From the NCBI RefSeq assembly GCF_023555495.1, contig NZ_JALCZO010000006.1:150248-214247 (forward strand): 64,000 nt of DNA, in the 5' to 3' direction. A program made the position numbers and the translations under genes. Below the pieces are notes generated by a model. The model was given only the letters and a program-made list of their open reading frames with translations, made no database searches and was not told where the DNA came from. This DNA is from Polaribacter sp. Z022. Lineage in GTDB: Bacteria > Bacteroidota > Bacteroidia > Flavobacteriales > Flavobacteriaceae. Below, one piece after another: positions 26,367 to 36,440 of this stretch. Numbering within the stretch: the stretch's first letter is position 1; each line of letters begins with the position of its first letter.

Positions 26367-27239
26367 TTATTTAGCTAAATTTAATAAATATTGTCCATAG
26401 GCATTTTTCTTAAGTGGTTCTGCTAACTTTTTTAGTTGGTTTTTATCAATATAATTCATGTAAAAAGCTATTTCTTCTAAACACGCTACTTTTAACCCTT
26501 GCCTTTTTTCAATAGTTTCAATAAATTGACCAGCTTCCATTAAAGAATCGTGAGTACCTGTATCTAACCACGCAAAGCCCCTACCCATTAATTCTACCTT
26601 TAAACTTTCTTTATTTAAGTATTCTTGATTAACAGTTGTAATTTCTAGTTCTCCTCTATCTGATGGTTTTATTTTTTTAGATATTTTAACCACATCGTTT
26701 GTATAAAAATATAAACCAACTACTGCATAATTAGATTTAGGATTTTCTGGTTTTTCTTCTATAGAAGTAACATTCCCTTCTTTATCAAATTCTGCTACAC
26801 CATATCTTTCAGGATCATTAACATAATAACCAAAAACAGTAGATTTTTTATCTTCTTCTACATTTCTTCTTGCGCTTTGAAGCATTTCAGTTAAACCATG
26901 CCCATAAAAAATATTATCTCCTAAAACTAAACAAACATCATCATCTCCTATAAATTCATCTCCAATTATAAATGCTTGAGCTAATCCATCTGGACTTGGT
27001 TGTACTTTATAACTTAACTTTATACCTAATGTCTCACCAGAACCCAATAATTTTTCAAAATTTGGCAAATCTTCTGGAGTTGAAATTATCAATATTTCAT
27101 TAATTCCTGCCAACATTAAAACTGAAAGTGGGTAATAAATCATTGGTTTATCATACACTGGTAATAATTGTTTTGAAACTCCTTTTGTTATTGGATATAA
27201 ACGTGTTCCACTTCCTCCTGCTAAAATTATTCCTTTCAT
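26367..27239 (-). CDS. rfbA: Glucose-1-phosphate thymidylyltransferase
   Basis: RmlA makes dTDP-glucose from dTTP and glucose-1-phosphate. The N-terminal nucleotidyltransferase signature [18 protein letters not shown] starts at residue 3, followed by [16 protein letters not shown]. Metal and sugar motifs [10 protein letters not shown] and [19 protein letters not shown] follow. The start is set at the ATG at 27239, which gives the conserved MKGIILAGG. An upstream ATG at 27260 would overlap the preceding epimerase. Length from this start is 290 residues, standard. Confidence 0.96.
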   Translation of the reverse strand: MKGIILAGGSGTRLYPITKGVSKQLLPVYDKPMIYYPLSVLMLAGINEILIISTPEDLPNFEKLLGSGETLGIKLSYKVQPSPDGLAQAFIIGDEFIGDDDVCLVLGDNIFYGHGLTEMLQSARRNVEEDKKSTVFGYYVNDPERYGVAEFDKEGNVTSIEEKPENPKSNYAVVGLYFYTNDVVKISKKIKPSDRGELEITTVNQEYLNKESLKVELMGRGFAWLDTGTHDSLMEAGQFIETIEKRQGLKVACLEEIAFYMNYIDKNQLKKLAEPLKKNAYGQYLLNLAK

Positions 27240-27246
27240 AATTATT

Positions 27247-28158
27247 TTAATTTTTATCAATTAGTTTAAAAGATTCAATAGTTTTTATTAGACCTTGTTC
27301 AACAGAGTATGGTAATTCTTTTCCAATTGCTTTTTTTATTTTTTTGTTACTTACTACGTAGTTTTCTGTAAGCTTTTGTAACCTTTCCGAATTTATAGGC
27401 AATCTCAAAAAATCTCCTAAAATAGACATAATTTTTATAATTGTTTTTGGTATATTTAGTATTTTTATCTTTACACCAATAACTTCTGAAATATTTCGAA
27501 CTAAATCATTTGTTGATAATGGGGTATCATCAGATAAATTAAAAACATCTGACTTAATTGCTTCATTCTTTATAATTTGATCAATTACAAAATTAAAATT
27601 ATCAATACCCAAAAATGATCTTTTATTATTAAAACTACCCAGAGGCCAAGGTATTTTTTTTGCAACAATATTATACATAAGGTTTAAATTCCCTTTATTA
27701 TTGGGGCCATGAATCATACAAGGACGTATAATAAACACTCTTTTATTTAATAGGTTGTTTTTATTATTTAAGATATATTTTTCAGCATTAAGTTTTGAAA
27801 TTCCATAATCAGTTTTTGGTAATGGCTCTATTAACTCTGTTAAAGGCTCATCAATAGAGTCTGCCACAGCTTTAACAGAACTTATAAAAATAAATACTGA
27901 ACATTCTTTAGATTTTAAAAAACTATCAAATAATTGTTTTGTTAATTTAAAATTAGCTTCCTCATAAACTAATGAATTTGATTTAGACTTTAAATCATGT
28001 GCTTTACCTGATAAATGAACAATAACATCTTGGTTCAGTGTAATTTTTTGCCCTTTAGCATACCTAACACTTAAAGGATATATATTATATTTCTTTTCTA
28101 GAAAAGATTTTAAATTCCCTCCTACAAAACCACTTGCTCCTGTTATTGCTATATCCAT
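27247..28158 (-). CDS. NAD-dependent sugar epimerase/reductase (WbpV/WbjF-like)
   Basis: This short extended-SDR protein has 303 residues. Its cofactor motif [12 protein letters not shown] is at residues 4-15. HLSGKAHD near 50 and the catalytic [11 protein letters not shown] near 139 are both typical of the WbpV group, which reduces the WbpM product to UDP-QuiNAc or UDP-FucNAc-type sugars before WbpL transfers it. Some relatives are UDP-glucose or UDP-GlcNAc 4-epimerases, so specificity is uncertain. It overlaps the upstream GT2 gene by 10 bases and ends 7 bases before the rfbA start. Confidence 0.85.
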   Translation of the reverse strand: MDIAITGASGFVGGNLKSFLEKKYNIYPLSVRYAKGQKITLNQDVIVHLSGKAHDLKSKSNSLVYEEANFKLTKQLFDSFLKSKECSVFIFISSVKAVADSIDEPLTELIEPLPKTDYGISKLNAEKYILNNKNNLLNKRVFIIRPCMIHGPNNKGNLNLMYNIVAKKIPWPLGSFNNKRSFLGIDNFNFVIDQIIKNEAIKSDVFNLSDDTPLSTNDLVRNISEVIGVKIKILNIPKTIIKIMSILGDFLRLPINSERLQKLTENYVVSNKKIKKAIGKELPYSVEQGLIKTIESFKLIDKN

Positions 28159-28997
28159 TTCTTGATTTCAGAAATTGTCTTTTTGTTTATTTTACTTCTT
28201 TCGTTATCAAAAAACCAATTCCATTTATTAAAATAAGTAATTGCAGAATTAATATATATTTTAAATAACCTCTTATTTTTATTAGCTCCAGATTCATAAC
28301 CATGTATTACAGAAACCTTAGGAAAATAAATTGTTTTATAAAACTTATGCATTCTTCTAGAGAGGTCCCAATCTTCAAAATACATAAAATAATTATCATC
28401 ATACATTCCTACTTTTTCTATGGCTTTTATGTTTAATATTGTAAAACATCCTGATAATACAGGTGCATTATAAATTAAATCTTTAGGAACATTTCTTAAC
28501 TCATATTTATTTATAAAGTTTTGATAAGCTTTATTAGGTTTTCTAATTTTTCTCCACAATATAGACTTTGGGCTAGGTAATAATTTTGGTAAATTCTGAA
28601 TAGACCCATCTAAATTTAATATTTGTGGCATCATCATACCAATTTCATTATCTTTTTCCATAAATTCTATCATAGGTCTTATAATATCTCCATCAAAACT
28701 AATATCAGGATTTACTACTAAATGGTATTTATAACGATTCTTAATTGTTAATTTTATAGCTATGTTATGTGCTTTACCAAAACCTAAGTTATTATTTTGA
28801 TACAGATATATTATTCTTTCTGGATCAATATTTTTTAAAAACTTTAAAGCTTCTGTTGGTGAGTTGTCAATTAAATATAATTTACCAACAAGGTTAGATT
28901 TTAAAACACAAGTTATTGCTGTGGTCAATTCATCTTTACAGTTACAATACATAACCAAAGATACAGAAAGTATTTTTTTGTTGATATTTATTGACAT
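28149..28997 (-). CDS. Glycosyltransferase family 2, rhamnosyltransferase-like
   Basis: This GT-A enzyme of 282 residues probably adds a sugar to the lipid-linked repeat unit at the cytoplasmic face. It starts with SLVMYCNCKDEL. The DXD-type motif is in VVNPDISFDG near residue 94, a GCFTILNIKAIEKVG acceptor block lies near 180, and the catalytic acid region is FMYFEDWDLSRRM near 205. This layout resembles WbbL/RfbF rhamnosyltransferases, and dTDP-rhamnose genes lie next to it; the donor is still an inference. Both ends overlap neighbours by 10 bases, showing tight translational coupling. Confidence 0.88.
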   Translation of the reverse strand: MSININKKILSVSLVMYCNCKDELTTAITCVLKSNLVGKLYLIDNSPTEALKFLKNIDPERIIYLYQNNNLGFGKAHNIAIKLTIKNRYKYHLVVNPDISFDGDIIRPMIEFMEKDNEIGMMMPQILNLDGSIQNLPKLLPSPKSILWRKIRKPNKAYQNFINKYELRNVPKDLIYNAPVLSGCFTILNIKAIEKVGMYDDNYFMYFEDWDLSRRMHKFYKTIYFPKVSVIHGYESGANKNKRLFKIYINSAITYFNKWNWFFDNERSKINKKTISEIKKWI

Positions 28998-30100
28998 TTC
29001 TCACTCATTTTATATACTTTATAACATAAATCAATATATTTTTCTGCTTGCTCTTTAGATGTATCAAATACTTTCAAACGCTTTTTACCATTTTCCACAG
29101 TTTTTTTATATAATTCATTATCATGAAAAAGATTTTTAATTTTTTCGGAAATTTCTTTAGCATTCAAATTATCAAAATAAATAGCTGCATCACCACAAAC
29201 CGTTTTTGCAAATGACAAATTAGAAGTTAAAATAGGTCTTTCCATTTTCATTGCTTCTGGATAAGATGCAGAAAAACATTCTAAATGTGCAGGTAAAAAC
29301 ATTGCATCACATTCTTTATATAATTGAGGACAATCTTTTGCAAATACATGTCCATGATTTTTAACCCATTGTTCTTTCCCTTTAAAAACTCTATCAAAAT
29401 CTTCTTTTTTTATTGTTATATGAAATTCATAATTATAAATATCATCTTCTAAATAAGGAATTACTTCATTAATTATTTCAAAATTTTTACTCGGCCTAAA
29501 AGTACTAATCATTAATAACTTCTTAGTCAAATTATTAGACGGTGGTGAAGCTGTTATATTACTATATTGTTTTCCTGCACCATTAGAAACTAAAAATATT
29601 TTAGATTTGTCAACATTAATTCTATCTGCCAACCGTTTACGAACATCTTCTGTTTGAACTACATAATAATCTGCTTCTTTTTTTGTCCAATATTTTTTGT
29701 AAATCATTTCAAGTTTTACTTTCCATGAATATTTTTTTACATAATCATAATCATCATATACTATATGAGGAACAGCATACCCAACAAGATGAGGGCTTTT
29801 AGCTTTCCAATAACATGGGCCAACAAAAGAGAATACAACATCAGGCTGAATTATTTTCTCTAATCTATTAAACTCTTTAATTATTTTTTTTCTATACTTT
29901 AATGATGCTGGTGATTCTTCAAAAAGATAAAAAGAAAATCTATCATCAAAAGAAGATAAATCAATTTGATCATTTACATTATTTGTCTGAAAAATATGAT
30001 ATTCATCATTTCCAAATTCTTTAAGTTCATTTAGAAAAGAAATTGCCCTTTGTAAAGCTCCTCCTACTCTAATATTTGTTGTATTAATTATTATTTTCAT
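28988..30100 (-). CDS. Glycosyltransferase family 4 (GT-B)
   Basis: This 370-residue retaining glycosyltransferase opens with IINTTNIRVGGALQRAISFL, typical of the GT4 acceptor domain. The donor domain has STFRPSKNFEIINEVIPYL near residue 205. The E-x7-E motif HLECFSASYPEAMKMERPIL is near 285, followed by GDAAIYFD. The sugar transferred is unknown. It acts on the growing lipid-linked unit, presumably in the cytoplasm, and overlaps the GT2 gene by 10 bases. Confidence 0.88.
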   Translation of the reverse strand: MKIIINTTNIRVGGALQRAISFLNELKEFGNDEYHIFQTNNVNDQIDLSSFDDRFSFYLFEESPASLKYRKKIIKEFNRLEKIIQPDVVFSFVGPCYWKAKSPHLVGYAVPHIVYDDYDYVKKYSWKVKLEMIYKKYWTKKEADYYVVQTEDVRKRLADRINVDKSKIFLVSNGAGKQYSNITASPPSNNLTKKLLMISTFRPSKNFEIINEVIPYLEDDIYNYEFHITIKKEDFDRVFKGKEQWVKNHGHVFAKDCPQLYKECDAMFLPAHLECFSASYPEAMKMERPILTSNLSFAKTVCGDAAIYFDNLNAKEISEKIKNLFHDNELYKKTVENGKKRLKVFDTSKEQAEKYIDLCYKVYKMSEKCQ

Positions 30101-30127
30101 TTAAATATATTATATTGAATAAACCTT

Positions 30128-31480
30128 TTAAAAAAACTCCAAAACAAATTGAATTAAAAATAAAAAAACAAAAAGCGCTGAGCCAATAGCTTTAGATATA
30201 GGTGTCCCTTTATGATAACCATATGCAACAAATATATAAAAAAATGGCATTAAACCTGTCTTATGCCTAGGCTGAATTGAAACTTGACTAATCATGAGTA
30301 TACAAAAACAAAACATATAAAAAAATCGGGTCATATCTTCATTTTTAATTTTAAAAAAATGTATAATTCCTTTAAAAAAATATTTAAAATAAAAAAGGGA
30401 TAAAATAGGCATAAGCATAGTATACATAATACTTCTTATATTCAAAACACCTAGAGTATAAAATTCTACCCTAAAAAAAGGAAGAAATATAAAAAAAATA
30501 AATCCAAGGGGTACTTTTAAATAAATTGGTAAACTATATATTTTATAGATTATCGATCCTTCATCTGCTTCTTTAATTATAGATTCTACAAACGATTGGC
30601 GATCTAGACCTTCAAATCCTTTTTCTAATAAATATTCAGAAATAAAAGGCAATAATAAAAATGTTACCATCCCTAATCCTAATAACAAAAATAAAACTTT
30701 AGGTATAATATTAATTGTTGCTCCTTTTAAATAAGATTTATTAAAATAAAACATAAATGCACAAAGTAATAATAACCCAGAACCTGGCCTAACAAAAAAC
30801 AATAAACATAAACTGATAATAAAATTTAAAAACTTATTTTTTATTAAATAGTAAACACCAATTAATGTGAAAAACGCAACCCAACCATCTCTCATTAAAA
30901 TTAAGCTATTGGATAACAAAACTGGGCAAAACAAGACTAAGGTATATGCAGTTTTTGCAATCTTAATATCTTTAGTCAGTAAATTTGTTAATTTGGATGT
31001 AAAATGAGGAATAAAACAAATTCCTAAAATATTAGGTATTAATATTGTTAATGGATGAACTATTTTAAAAGGATATAAGATTTTAAGAAATTTAACAAAA
31101 CTATGATCCATCCCTATATAGCCCATACCATACCATGGAATATTAACATCACTTGATGCTACACCTGCAAAAAACCTACTGTCATCAGTCCCAATACCTC
31201 CATACATACCTGAAAAACCAAATGAATCCGGCATTATTAAATAATGCCCCCAATAAAGCAGAATCGATAGAAAAATGAAAAAATTTAAAACTAATAAATT
31301 TCTTAAAAAAAAGATTTCTGCTTTAATAACTTTATTTATTATAACAAAAAGTAAAAAAGTATATAAATACGAATATAATGATTGAAAATCAGTTACTGTA
31401 ATAAACAATACATTTAAAAATATAAAACAGAATGATAAAACATCTATAATTGTATTTTTACGTTTATAACTATATATCAT
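30128..31480 (-). CDS. Polytopic membrane protein, candidate O-antigen/capsule polymerase (Wzy)
   Basis: The protein has 450 residues and about ten to eleven hydrophobic helices. A periplasmic-type loop with many glycines and aspartates (GFSGMYGGIGTDDSRFF) lies near residue 90. Another hydrophilic loop near 275-300 holds EGLDRQSFVESIIKEADEG. Wzy polymerases share this topology but little sequence, so the call rests on topology and on its place between glycosyltransferase genes in a Wzx/Wza/Wzc locus with no other polymerase candidate. An EpsG-like or other membrane function is possible. It overlaps the upstream glycosyltransferase gene by 11 bases. Confidence 0.65.
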   Translation of the reverse strand: MIYSYKRKNTIIDVLSFCFIFLNVLFITVTDFQSLYSYLYTFLLFVIINKVIKAEIFFLRNLLVLNFFIFLSILLYWGHYLIMPDSFGFSGMYGGIGTDDSRFFAGVASSDVNIPWYGMGYIGMDHSFVKFLKILYPFKIVHPLTILIPNILGICFIPHFTSKLTNLLTKDIKIAKTAYTLVLFCPVLLSNSLILMRDGWVAFFTLIGVYYLIKNKFLNFIISLCLLFFVRPGSGLLLLCAFMFYFNKSYLKGATINIIPKVLFLLLGLGMVTFLLLPFISEYLLEKGFEGLDRQSFVESIIKEADEGSIIYKIYSLPIYLKVPLGFIFFIFLPFFRVEFYTLGVLNIRSIMYTMLMPILSLFYFKYFFKGIIHFFKIKNEDMTRFFYMFCFCILMISQVSIQPRHKTGLMPFFYIFVAYGYHKGTPISKAIGSALFVFLFLIQFVLEFF

Positions 31481-32642
31481 TTAATAAAATTATTTCAACC
31501 AATTTAACTAAATCTTCTTTTTGTTTTTTAGATATTAATTCATATCTTTTTTCTCCAAGTAGTTGAAGGTTATTTCTTAAATTTTCATTGTTCTGTAATT
31601 GAAAAATTCTAGCTTGTAATTCTAAAATGGAAAATGGATGAAACTTTAAACAAGCTTCTCCTACAATTTCTGGTATTGCAGTAATCATAGACGCTATAAC
31701 AGGTGTACCATATTTCATTGCTTCTAGAGGTGGGTATCCAAACCCCTCATTAAGTGATGGGTAAACAAAACAAAATGCATTTTTGTATAATATTTCTAAT
31801 TCTTTAGATGGTACATAATCCAAGAAATAAAACATCTCTTTATTTCTAACAATATTTTTAACTTTATTATTAACTCCTGTTAAAACGATTTTTTTTGTTA
31901 ACTGCCCATTATCTATTAAATTATCAAAAGCTTTAACAGCTCTATATGTATTTTTTACCCAACGCTTAGAACTAACTAATAAAAAATAATCTTTAGGAAT
32001 AATTGATGTTCTTAAAAAAAAATTTTTTTCATCAATTATGTTTATATTTTGGTTCTTTTTTTCAGGACTATAAAAAACAGAAATATCATCAGGTTTTGTT
32101 CCAAAAAGGGTAATTATGCTATTTTTTGTATGTTCAGATACAACTACTAATTTCTTCTTTGTTGCTACTAAATTAATTACATCTCTAAATTTATTTTTAT
32201 TCTTAATATTAAAATATGTAGAAAATATTTTCTTTATTATGTGTTTAATTTTACTTTCTAGATGATACTCATTTATGTCAGTTAACAACTCAATTGGCCT
32301 TAACCCATGAACAGTATAAACAACCTCAACATCTTTTAAATTAACCCTCGATAATCCAACCCCTAAAGGGTCAAACAACCTATTTATATTGCATTCCTTA
32401 ATAACACTATCTATATCAGAATATTTATTTTGATTGACTATTATTGAGTTACGTTTATCATCCTTAATTAGGGTTAAAACGTTGTTATCAATAAACTCTT
32501 CAGAAAAACAATAAAAATATAGTGAATTAAATGTATTTGCTTTAATTATCTCCTCAACTAATCTATTTGCATACTCATTTCCTCCATGAAATGGATTATT
32601 AGCATCCTTAGAAGAAGAATTTAAATTTATTAGAATATTCAT
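31470..32642 (-). CDS. Glycosyltransferase family 4 (GT-B)
   Basis: This 390-residue group 1 glycosyltransferase has the acceptor-side start INLNSSSKDANNPFHGGNEY. VYTVHGLRPIELL lies near residue 115. A donor domain has FLLVSSKRWVKNTYRAVKAF near 230, and the signature FVYPSLNEGFGYPPLEAMKY carries the E-x7-E pair near residues 300-315. TAIPEIVGEACLKFHPF follows. The linkage made is unknown. It lies between wzx and the putative polymerase in the operon. Confidence 0.9.
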   Translation of the reverse strand: MNILINLNSSSKDANNPFHGGNEYANRLVEEIIKANTFNSLYFYCFSEEFIDNNVLTLIKDDKRNSIIVNQNKYSDIDSVIKECNINRLFDPLGVGLSRVNLKDVEVVYTVHGLRPIELLTDINEYHLESKIKHIIKKIFSTYFNIKNKNKFRDVINLVATKKKLVVVSEHTKNSIITLFGTKPDDISVFYSPEKKNQNINIIDEKNFFLRTSIIPKDYFLLVSSKRWVKNTYRAVKAFDNLIDNGQLTKKIVLTGVNNKVKNIVRNKEMFYFLDYVPSKELEILYKNAFCFVYPSLNEGFGYPPLEAMKYGTPVIASMITAIPEIVGEACLKFHPFSILELQARIFQLQNNENLRNNLQLLGEKRYELISKKQKEDLVKLVEIILLNDI

Positions 32643-32663
32643 ATCATTAATAGTTATAATTAA

Positions 32664-33920
32664 TTAAAAAATCCATTTTATTAAATTATTTTTTTTACTT
32701 ATTATTACCCTAACTATTAATTCAAACAAAACAGATAAAGATAGAGTTAGAGATAAATTATATACTGTTATTTGACTAAATAAATAAAAACATAAATTTA
32801 ACAAAATATAAAACACAACTGATAAGTATAAACTTAAAGTGTATTCTTTTTTTAAATCATTAACAAGAAGAACAGTTACTCCAACCATATAACTTAAAGG
32901 TTGAAATATAATTAAAAAGCCTAAGAATAGAAATATATACAAAACTTCAAATTGATTGTTAAAATAGTACTTTGTTGTTAAATAGACTATTAAACTTGTT
33001 AGTAAAAACACAAAAACAGAAACATAGAAAATAATTTTTATAGTTTTTCTTACTAAATTCCCATTTTTACTATTAACTACATTAGGAAACAAAACTGACA
33101 CTATAATTTGAAGGAAGTAAATAAATAAATTTTTTATTTTATCTGCAACATCATAAATAGATAAAATTTCCATTCCTACAAAAGCTCCTAATATTGCTTT
33201 GTTACTTAAAATTTTGATTTTACCCGCAATATTTCCAAAAAATATAGGAAAACTTTCAATAAAGTATTTTTTTAGAACATTTGTTTTTTGAAATTTAAAA
33301 ATAATACCATCTTTTTTAAATACAATCCATAATGCAGCTAAAGAAGCGATTAAGCTTCCTAATCCATTTAATAAAGGTACTTTCAAAAAATCGTTTTCAT
33401 TTTTTACAATAAAAAAAATAAGTGTTAAAAAAACAACCCTACCTATTAAATTAATTATTGTAATATATTTCATTTCCTCTTTACCTTGGAAGTACCAAAC
33501 AGGAAAAACCCATTCATATAAACATAAATACATAGTAAATAATAAAAGGTACTTCAAGTTAATGTCTGAGAAAAATGGTGAAATTATTGCTAAAATCAAA
33601 AATGATAAAAAGAAAAAAATTCCTTTTAAGATAAAAACACTACTAACTATTTCAGATAGAGCTTCTTTATCATTCCTGTTCATAGATACATCTTTTGTAG
33701 CACTTATATCAAATCCAAAATTTATCAGCACAAGAAAATAAGAAATAATAGTATGTGAAAAAACTATTAATCCATACTTTTCGGTACCTAAAACAGTTAG
33801 TAAATAAGGTAAAGTTATTAAAGGTATTAATAAATTAAAAACCTGTAAAATGGCTAAATATGAAAAATTACTTATTAAACTTTTATTCTTAGAATAAATT
33901 TTTTTAATTTGATCTTTCAT
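32664..33920 (-). CDS. Polysaccharide flippase (Wzx-like, MATE/PST superfamily)
   Basis: This integral membrane protein with about 12 to 14 helices would move the undecaprenyl-linked repeat unit to the periplasmic face. Typical PST motifs are YLAILQVFNLLIPLITLPYLLTVLG at the first helix pair (residues about 20-45), EKYGLIVFSHTI, and VFPVWYFQGKEEMKYI near 145. The start is set at the ATG at 33920 (MKDQIKKIYSK). Longer frames from 33938 or 33971 would extend further into the upstream epimerase gene, which already overlaps by 17 bases. Length from this start is 418 residues, normal for Wzx. Confidence 0.9.
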   Translation of the reverse strand: MKDQIKKIYSKNKSLISNFSYLAILQVFNLLIPLITLPYLLTVLGTEKYGLIVFSHTIISYFLVLINFGFDISATKDVSMNRNDKEALSEIVSSVFILKGIFFFLSFLILAIISPFFSDINLKYLLLFTMYLCLYEWVFPVWYFQGKEEMKYITIINLIGRVVFLTLIFFIVKNENDFLKVPLLNGLGSLIASLAALWIVFKKDGIIFKFQKTNVLKKYFIESFPIFFGNIAGKIKILSNKAILGAFVGMEILSIYDVADKIKNLFIYFLQIIVSVLFPNVVNSKNGNLVRKTIKIIFYVSVFVFLLTSLIVYLTTKYYFNNQFEVLYIFLFLGFLIIFQPLSYMVGVTVLLVNDLKKEYTLSLYLSVVFYILLNLCFYLFSQITVYNLSLTLSLSVLFELIVRVIISKKNNLIKWIF

Positions 33921-34929
33921 CCTGGTAGTAATTTTCATACCATTTAATAAATTTATTAATACCTTTATCAATTAGTGTAACTGGTTTATAATGATAATCT
34001 TCAACTAGAGCACTTACATCAGCCCAAGTTCTTTTAACATCTCCCTTTTGCATAGGCAACATATTTTTCTTAGCGTTAATACCAAGATTCTTTTCAATTG
34101 TTTCTATAAAAGCCGCAAGTTTTACAGTATTATTATTGCCTATATTATAAACTTTATATAGACTTCTATCTTCAATTGGTTTTTCAATCACTCTTTTAAC
34201 CCCCCCTACAATATCATCTATAAAAGTAAAATCACGCTCCATATCTCCATGGTTAAAAACTTTTATAGGATTATTTTGACTAATCGCATTTGCAAAAAGC
34301 ATCGGAGCCATATCAGGTCTTCCCCAAGGGCCATATACTGTAAAAAAACGCAAACCTGTAGTGGGTATTTTATATAAAAAACTATATGCATGTGCCATTA
34401 ACTCATTACTTTTTTTAGTAGCTGCATACAAACTTACTGGGTGATCCACTTTATCATCTTCTGAAAAAGGAATTTTTGCATTTGCTCCATAAACACTTGA
34501 ACTACTTGCATAAACCAGATGTTTTATATTATTATGTCTACAACATTCTAAAATATTTAAAAAACCAACTATATTACTTTGTATATAGACGTCTGGGTTT
34601 TCTATACTATATCTAACACCTGCTTGTGCAGCTAGATTACAAACAATATCAAAATTCTCAATCTTAAATAATTCAGATAACTCTTCTTTATCTTCTAAAT
34701 GTATTCGTATAAATTTAAGGTTTTTGAATAATTCACTTTTACATTCTTTATAAAACTTAGACGACTCTGTTTTTTTAATCCCTAATTCAATTAAACGGTC
34801 ATATTTTAAATTCACATCATAATAGTCATTGATGTTATCTATCCCGACAACGATATGACCTGCTTCTAATAGGCTCTTAGACAAATGAAATCCAATAAAA
34901 CCAGCTGCCCCTGTAATTAAAATCTTCAT
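33904..34929 (-). CDS. UDP-glucuronate 4-epimerase-like SDR enzyme
   Basis: This extended SDR (341 residues) has TGAAGFIGFHLSKSLL at the N-terminus. NINDYYDVNLKYDRL near residues 38-52 is the hallmark of UDP-glucuronate 4-epimerases (CapI/LpsL group). Active-site parts are SSSSVYGANAKIPF and the YAATKKSNELMAHAY Tyr/Lys. RFFTVYGPWGRPDMAP and ERDFTFIDDIV are also typical. It would interconvert UDP-GlcA, made by the Ugd enzyme at 37408, with UDP-GalA. It lies between gmd and wzx and overlaps wzx by 17 bases. Confidence 0.93.
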   Translation of the reverse strand: MKILITGAAGFIGFHLSKSLLEAGHIVVGIDNINDYYDVNLKYDRLIELGIKKTESSKFYKECKSELFKNLKFIRIHLEDKEELSELFKIENFDIVCNLAAQAGVRYSIENPDVYIQSNIVGFLNILECCRHNNIKHLVYASSSSVYGANAKIPFSEDDKVDHPVSLYAATKKSNELMAHAYSFLYKIPTTGLRFFTVYGPWGRPDMAPMLFANAISQNNPIKVFNHGDMERDFTFIDDIVGGVKRVIEKPIEDRSLYKVYNIGNNNTVKLAAFIETIEKNLGINAKKNMLPMQKGDVKRTWADVSALVEDYHYKPVTLIDKGINKFIKWYENYYQDERSN

Positions 34930-34967
34930 AAATTATTCTTTATTTTTTTTGAGTAAACACTATAACA

Positions 34968-36134
34968 TTAATACTCTGCTCTTTTCAAAACTTCATGTCC
35001 TGCTTTTAACAAAGCTAGATCTTTATTCATTAATTCAATATCACTTATCATCATGTCTTTTACTAAATACGTTAAATCGTAGACTGGCTCCCAACCTAGC
35101 TTTTGTTTCGCTTTGGTTGGATCTCCTAATAATAAATCTACTTCTGTCGGACGGAAGTATGAAGGATCAACAGACAATACTTCTTGTCCAATTTTAGGCA
35201 TTTGAGATTTCTCGATTGCACTCGAAATAACATTTGCGTATTTTTCTTGATTTATAGATTTAATATATGCTTTTTCATCAACACCTGTTCCATTAAATTT
35301 TAGTTCAATACCAACTTCACTAAAAGCCATACACACAAAATCCCTTACAGTTGTTGTAACTCCAGTTGCGATTACCCAATCTTCTGGTTGATCTGCTTGT
35401 AAAATCATCCACATCATACGAACATAATCTTTAGCATGCCCCCAATCGCGTTTTGCCTCTAAATTTCCTAAAAAAACTTTTTCTTGGAGGCCTAAAGCTA
35501 TTTTGGCAACTGCACGTGTAATTTTTCTTGTTACAAATGTTTCTCCTCTTCTAGGAGATTCATGATTGAATAATAAACCATTACATGCAAACATTTTGTA
35601 AGCTTCTCTGTAGTTTTTTGTAATCCAAAAACCATAAATTTTAGCAACTCCATATGGAGATCTAGGATACAAAGGAGAGTTCTCGTCATAAAAACCTCTT
35701 TCATTTTTATTTTCTGGTAATCCACCAAATAATTCTGATGTTGATGCTTGGTATATTTTCGTCTTTTTACTCAATCCTAAAAGGCGTACTGCTTCTAAAA
35801 TTCTTAATGTACCCAACCCATCAACATTTCCTACATATTCTGGCATATCAAAAGAAACCTTTACATGAGACATGGCTCCTAAGTTGTAAATTTCATCTGG
35901 CTGACATTCTTGAATGATTCTAGTTAAGTTCATTGAATCTGTCAAGTCACCATAATGTAATTTTAATCTTTGGTTAGGATCGTGAGGATCTTGATATAAA
36001 TGATCAATTCTATCCGTATTAAAAAGAGAACTTCTTCGTTTTATTCCGTGTACCATATACCCTTTCTCTAATAACAATTCTGCTAAATAAGAACCATCTT
36101 GACCAGTAATACCTGTAATTAATGCTACTTTCAT
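34968..36134 (-). CDS. gmd: GDP-mannose 4,6-dehydratase
   Basis: Gmd converts GDP-mannose to GDP-4-keto-6-deoxymannose, the first step to GDP-L-fucose. The start is set at the ATG at 36134 ([20 protein letters not shown]). Upstream ATGs at 36164 and 36158 add [10 protein letters not shown] without family support. Motifs are [29 protein letters not shown], the catalytic [21 protein letters not shown], and [16 protein letters not shown]. Length is 388 residues, near normal. A 306-base gap separates it from fcl, which makes the next step. GDP-mannose synthesis genes (manB/manC) are not in the window. Confidence 0.96.
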   Translation of the reverse strand: MKVALITGITGQDGSYLAELLLEKGYMVHGIKRRSSLFNTDRIDHLYQDPHDPNQRLKLHYGDLTDSMNLTRIIQECQPDEIYNLGAMSHVKVSFDMPEYVGNVDGLGTLRILEAVRLLGLSKKTKIYQASTSELFGGLPENKNERGFYDENSPLYPRSPYGVAKIYGFWITKNYREAYKMFACNGLLFNHESPRRGETFVTRKITRAVAKIALGLQEKVFLGNLEAKRDWGHAKDYVRMMWMILQADQPEDWVIATGVTTTVRDFVCMAFSEVGIELKFNGTGVDEKAYIKSINQEKYANVISSAIEKSQMPKIGQEVLSVDPSYFRPTEVDLLLGDPTKAKQKLGWEPVYDLTYLVKDMMISDIELMNKDLALLKAGHEVLKRAEY

Positions 36135-36440
36135 ACTTTTTGTTTCAAAAAATGACATTGACATAAACTTTGACTTAGACTGATTTGTCTTTGTTTTAAT
36201 TTATAATTTTCTTAAATCTATTATTTTATTTTATAAACTAGTTAACTTTAAAATAATTTTCTATCAGTGATATTGTGGCCTCTATTTTCTTATTTCAGCT
36301 ATGATTAACCGTGTTTCTATTTCAAAAGCTTATACTAAAGTATATACATCATCAACAAATACCATAGTGTTAGTCCAAATATCATATTTTAAAAATCTCT
36401 TAGCATTTATAAATGTGCTCTTCTTTGTCTTTGTCAAGAT
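36135..36440. other. 306-base gap inside the capsule operon, no gene seen
   Basis: This is the only long gap in an otherwise tightly packed operon. It is AT-rich, with no convincing terminator hairpin and no TAnnTTTG promoter motif on either strand. A 64-codon plus-strand frame (36301-36495) runs into fcl and is unconvincing. It may be the trace of a past gene insertion or loss at the gmd/fcl junction. Confidence 0.5.
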
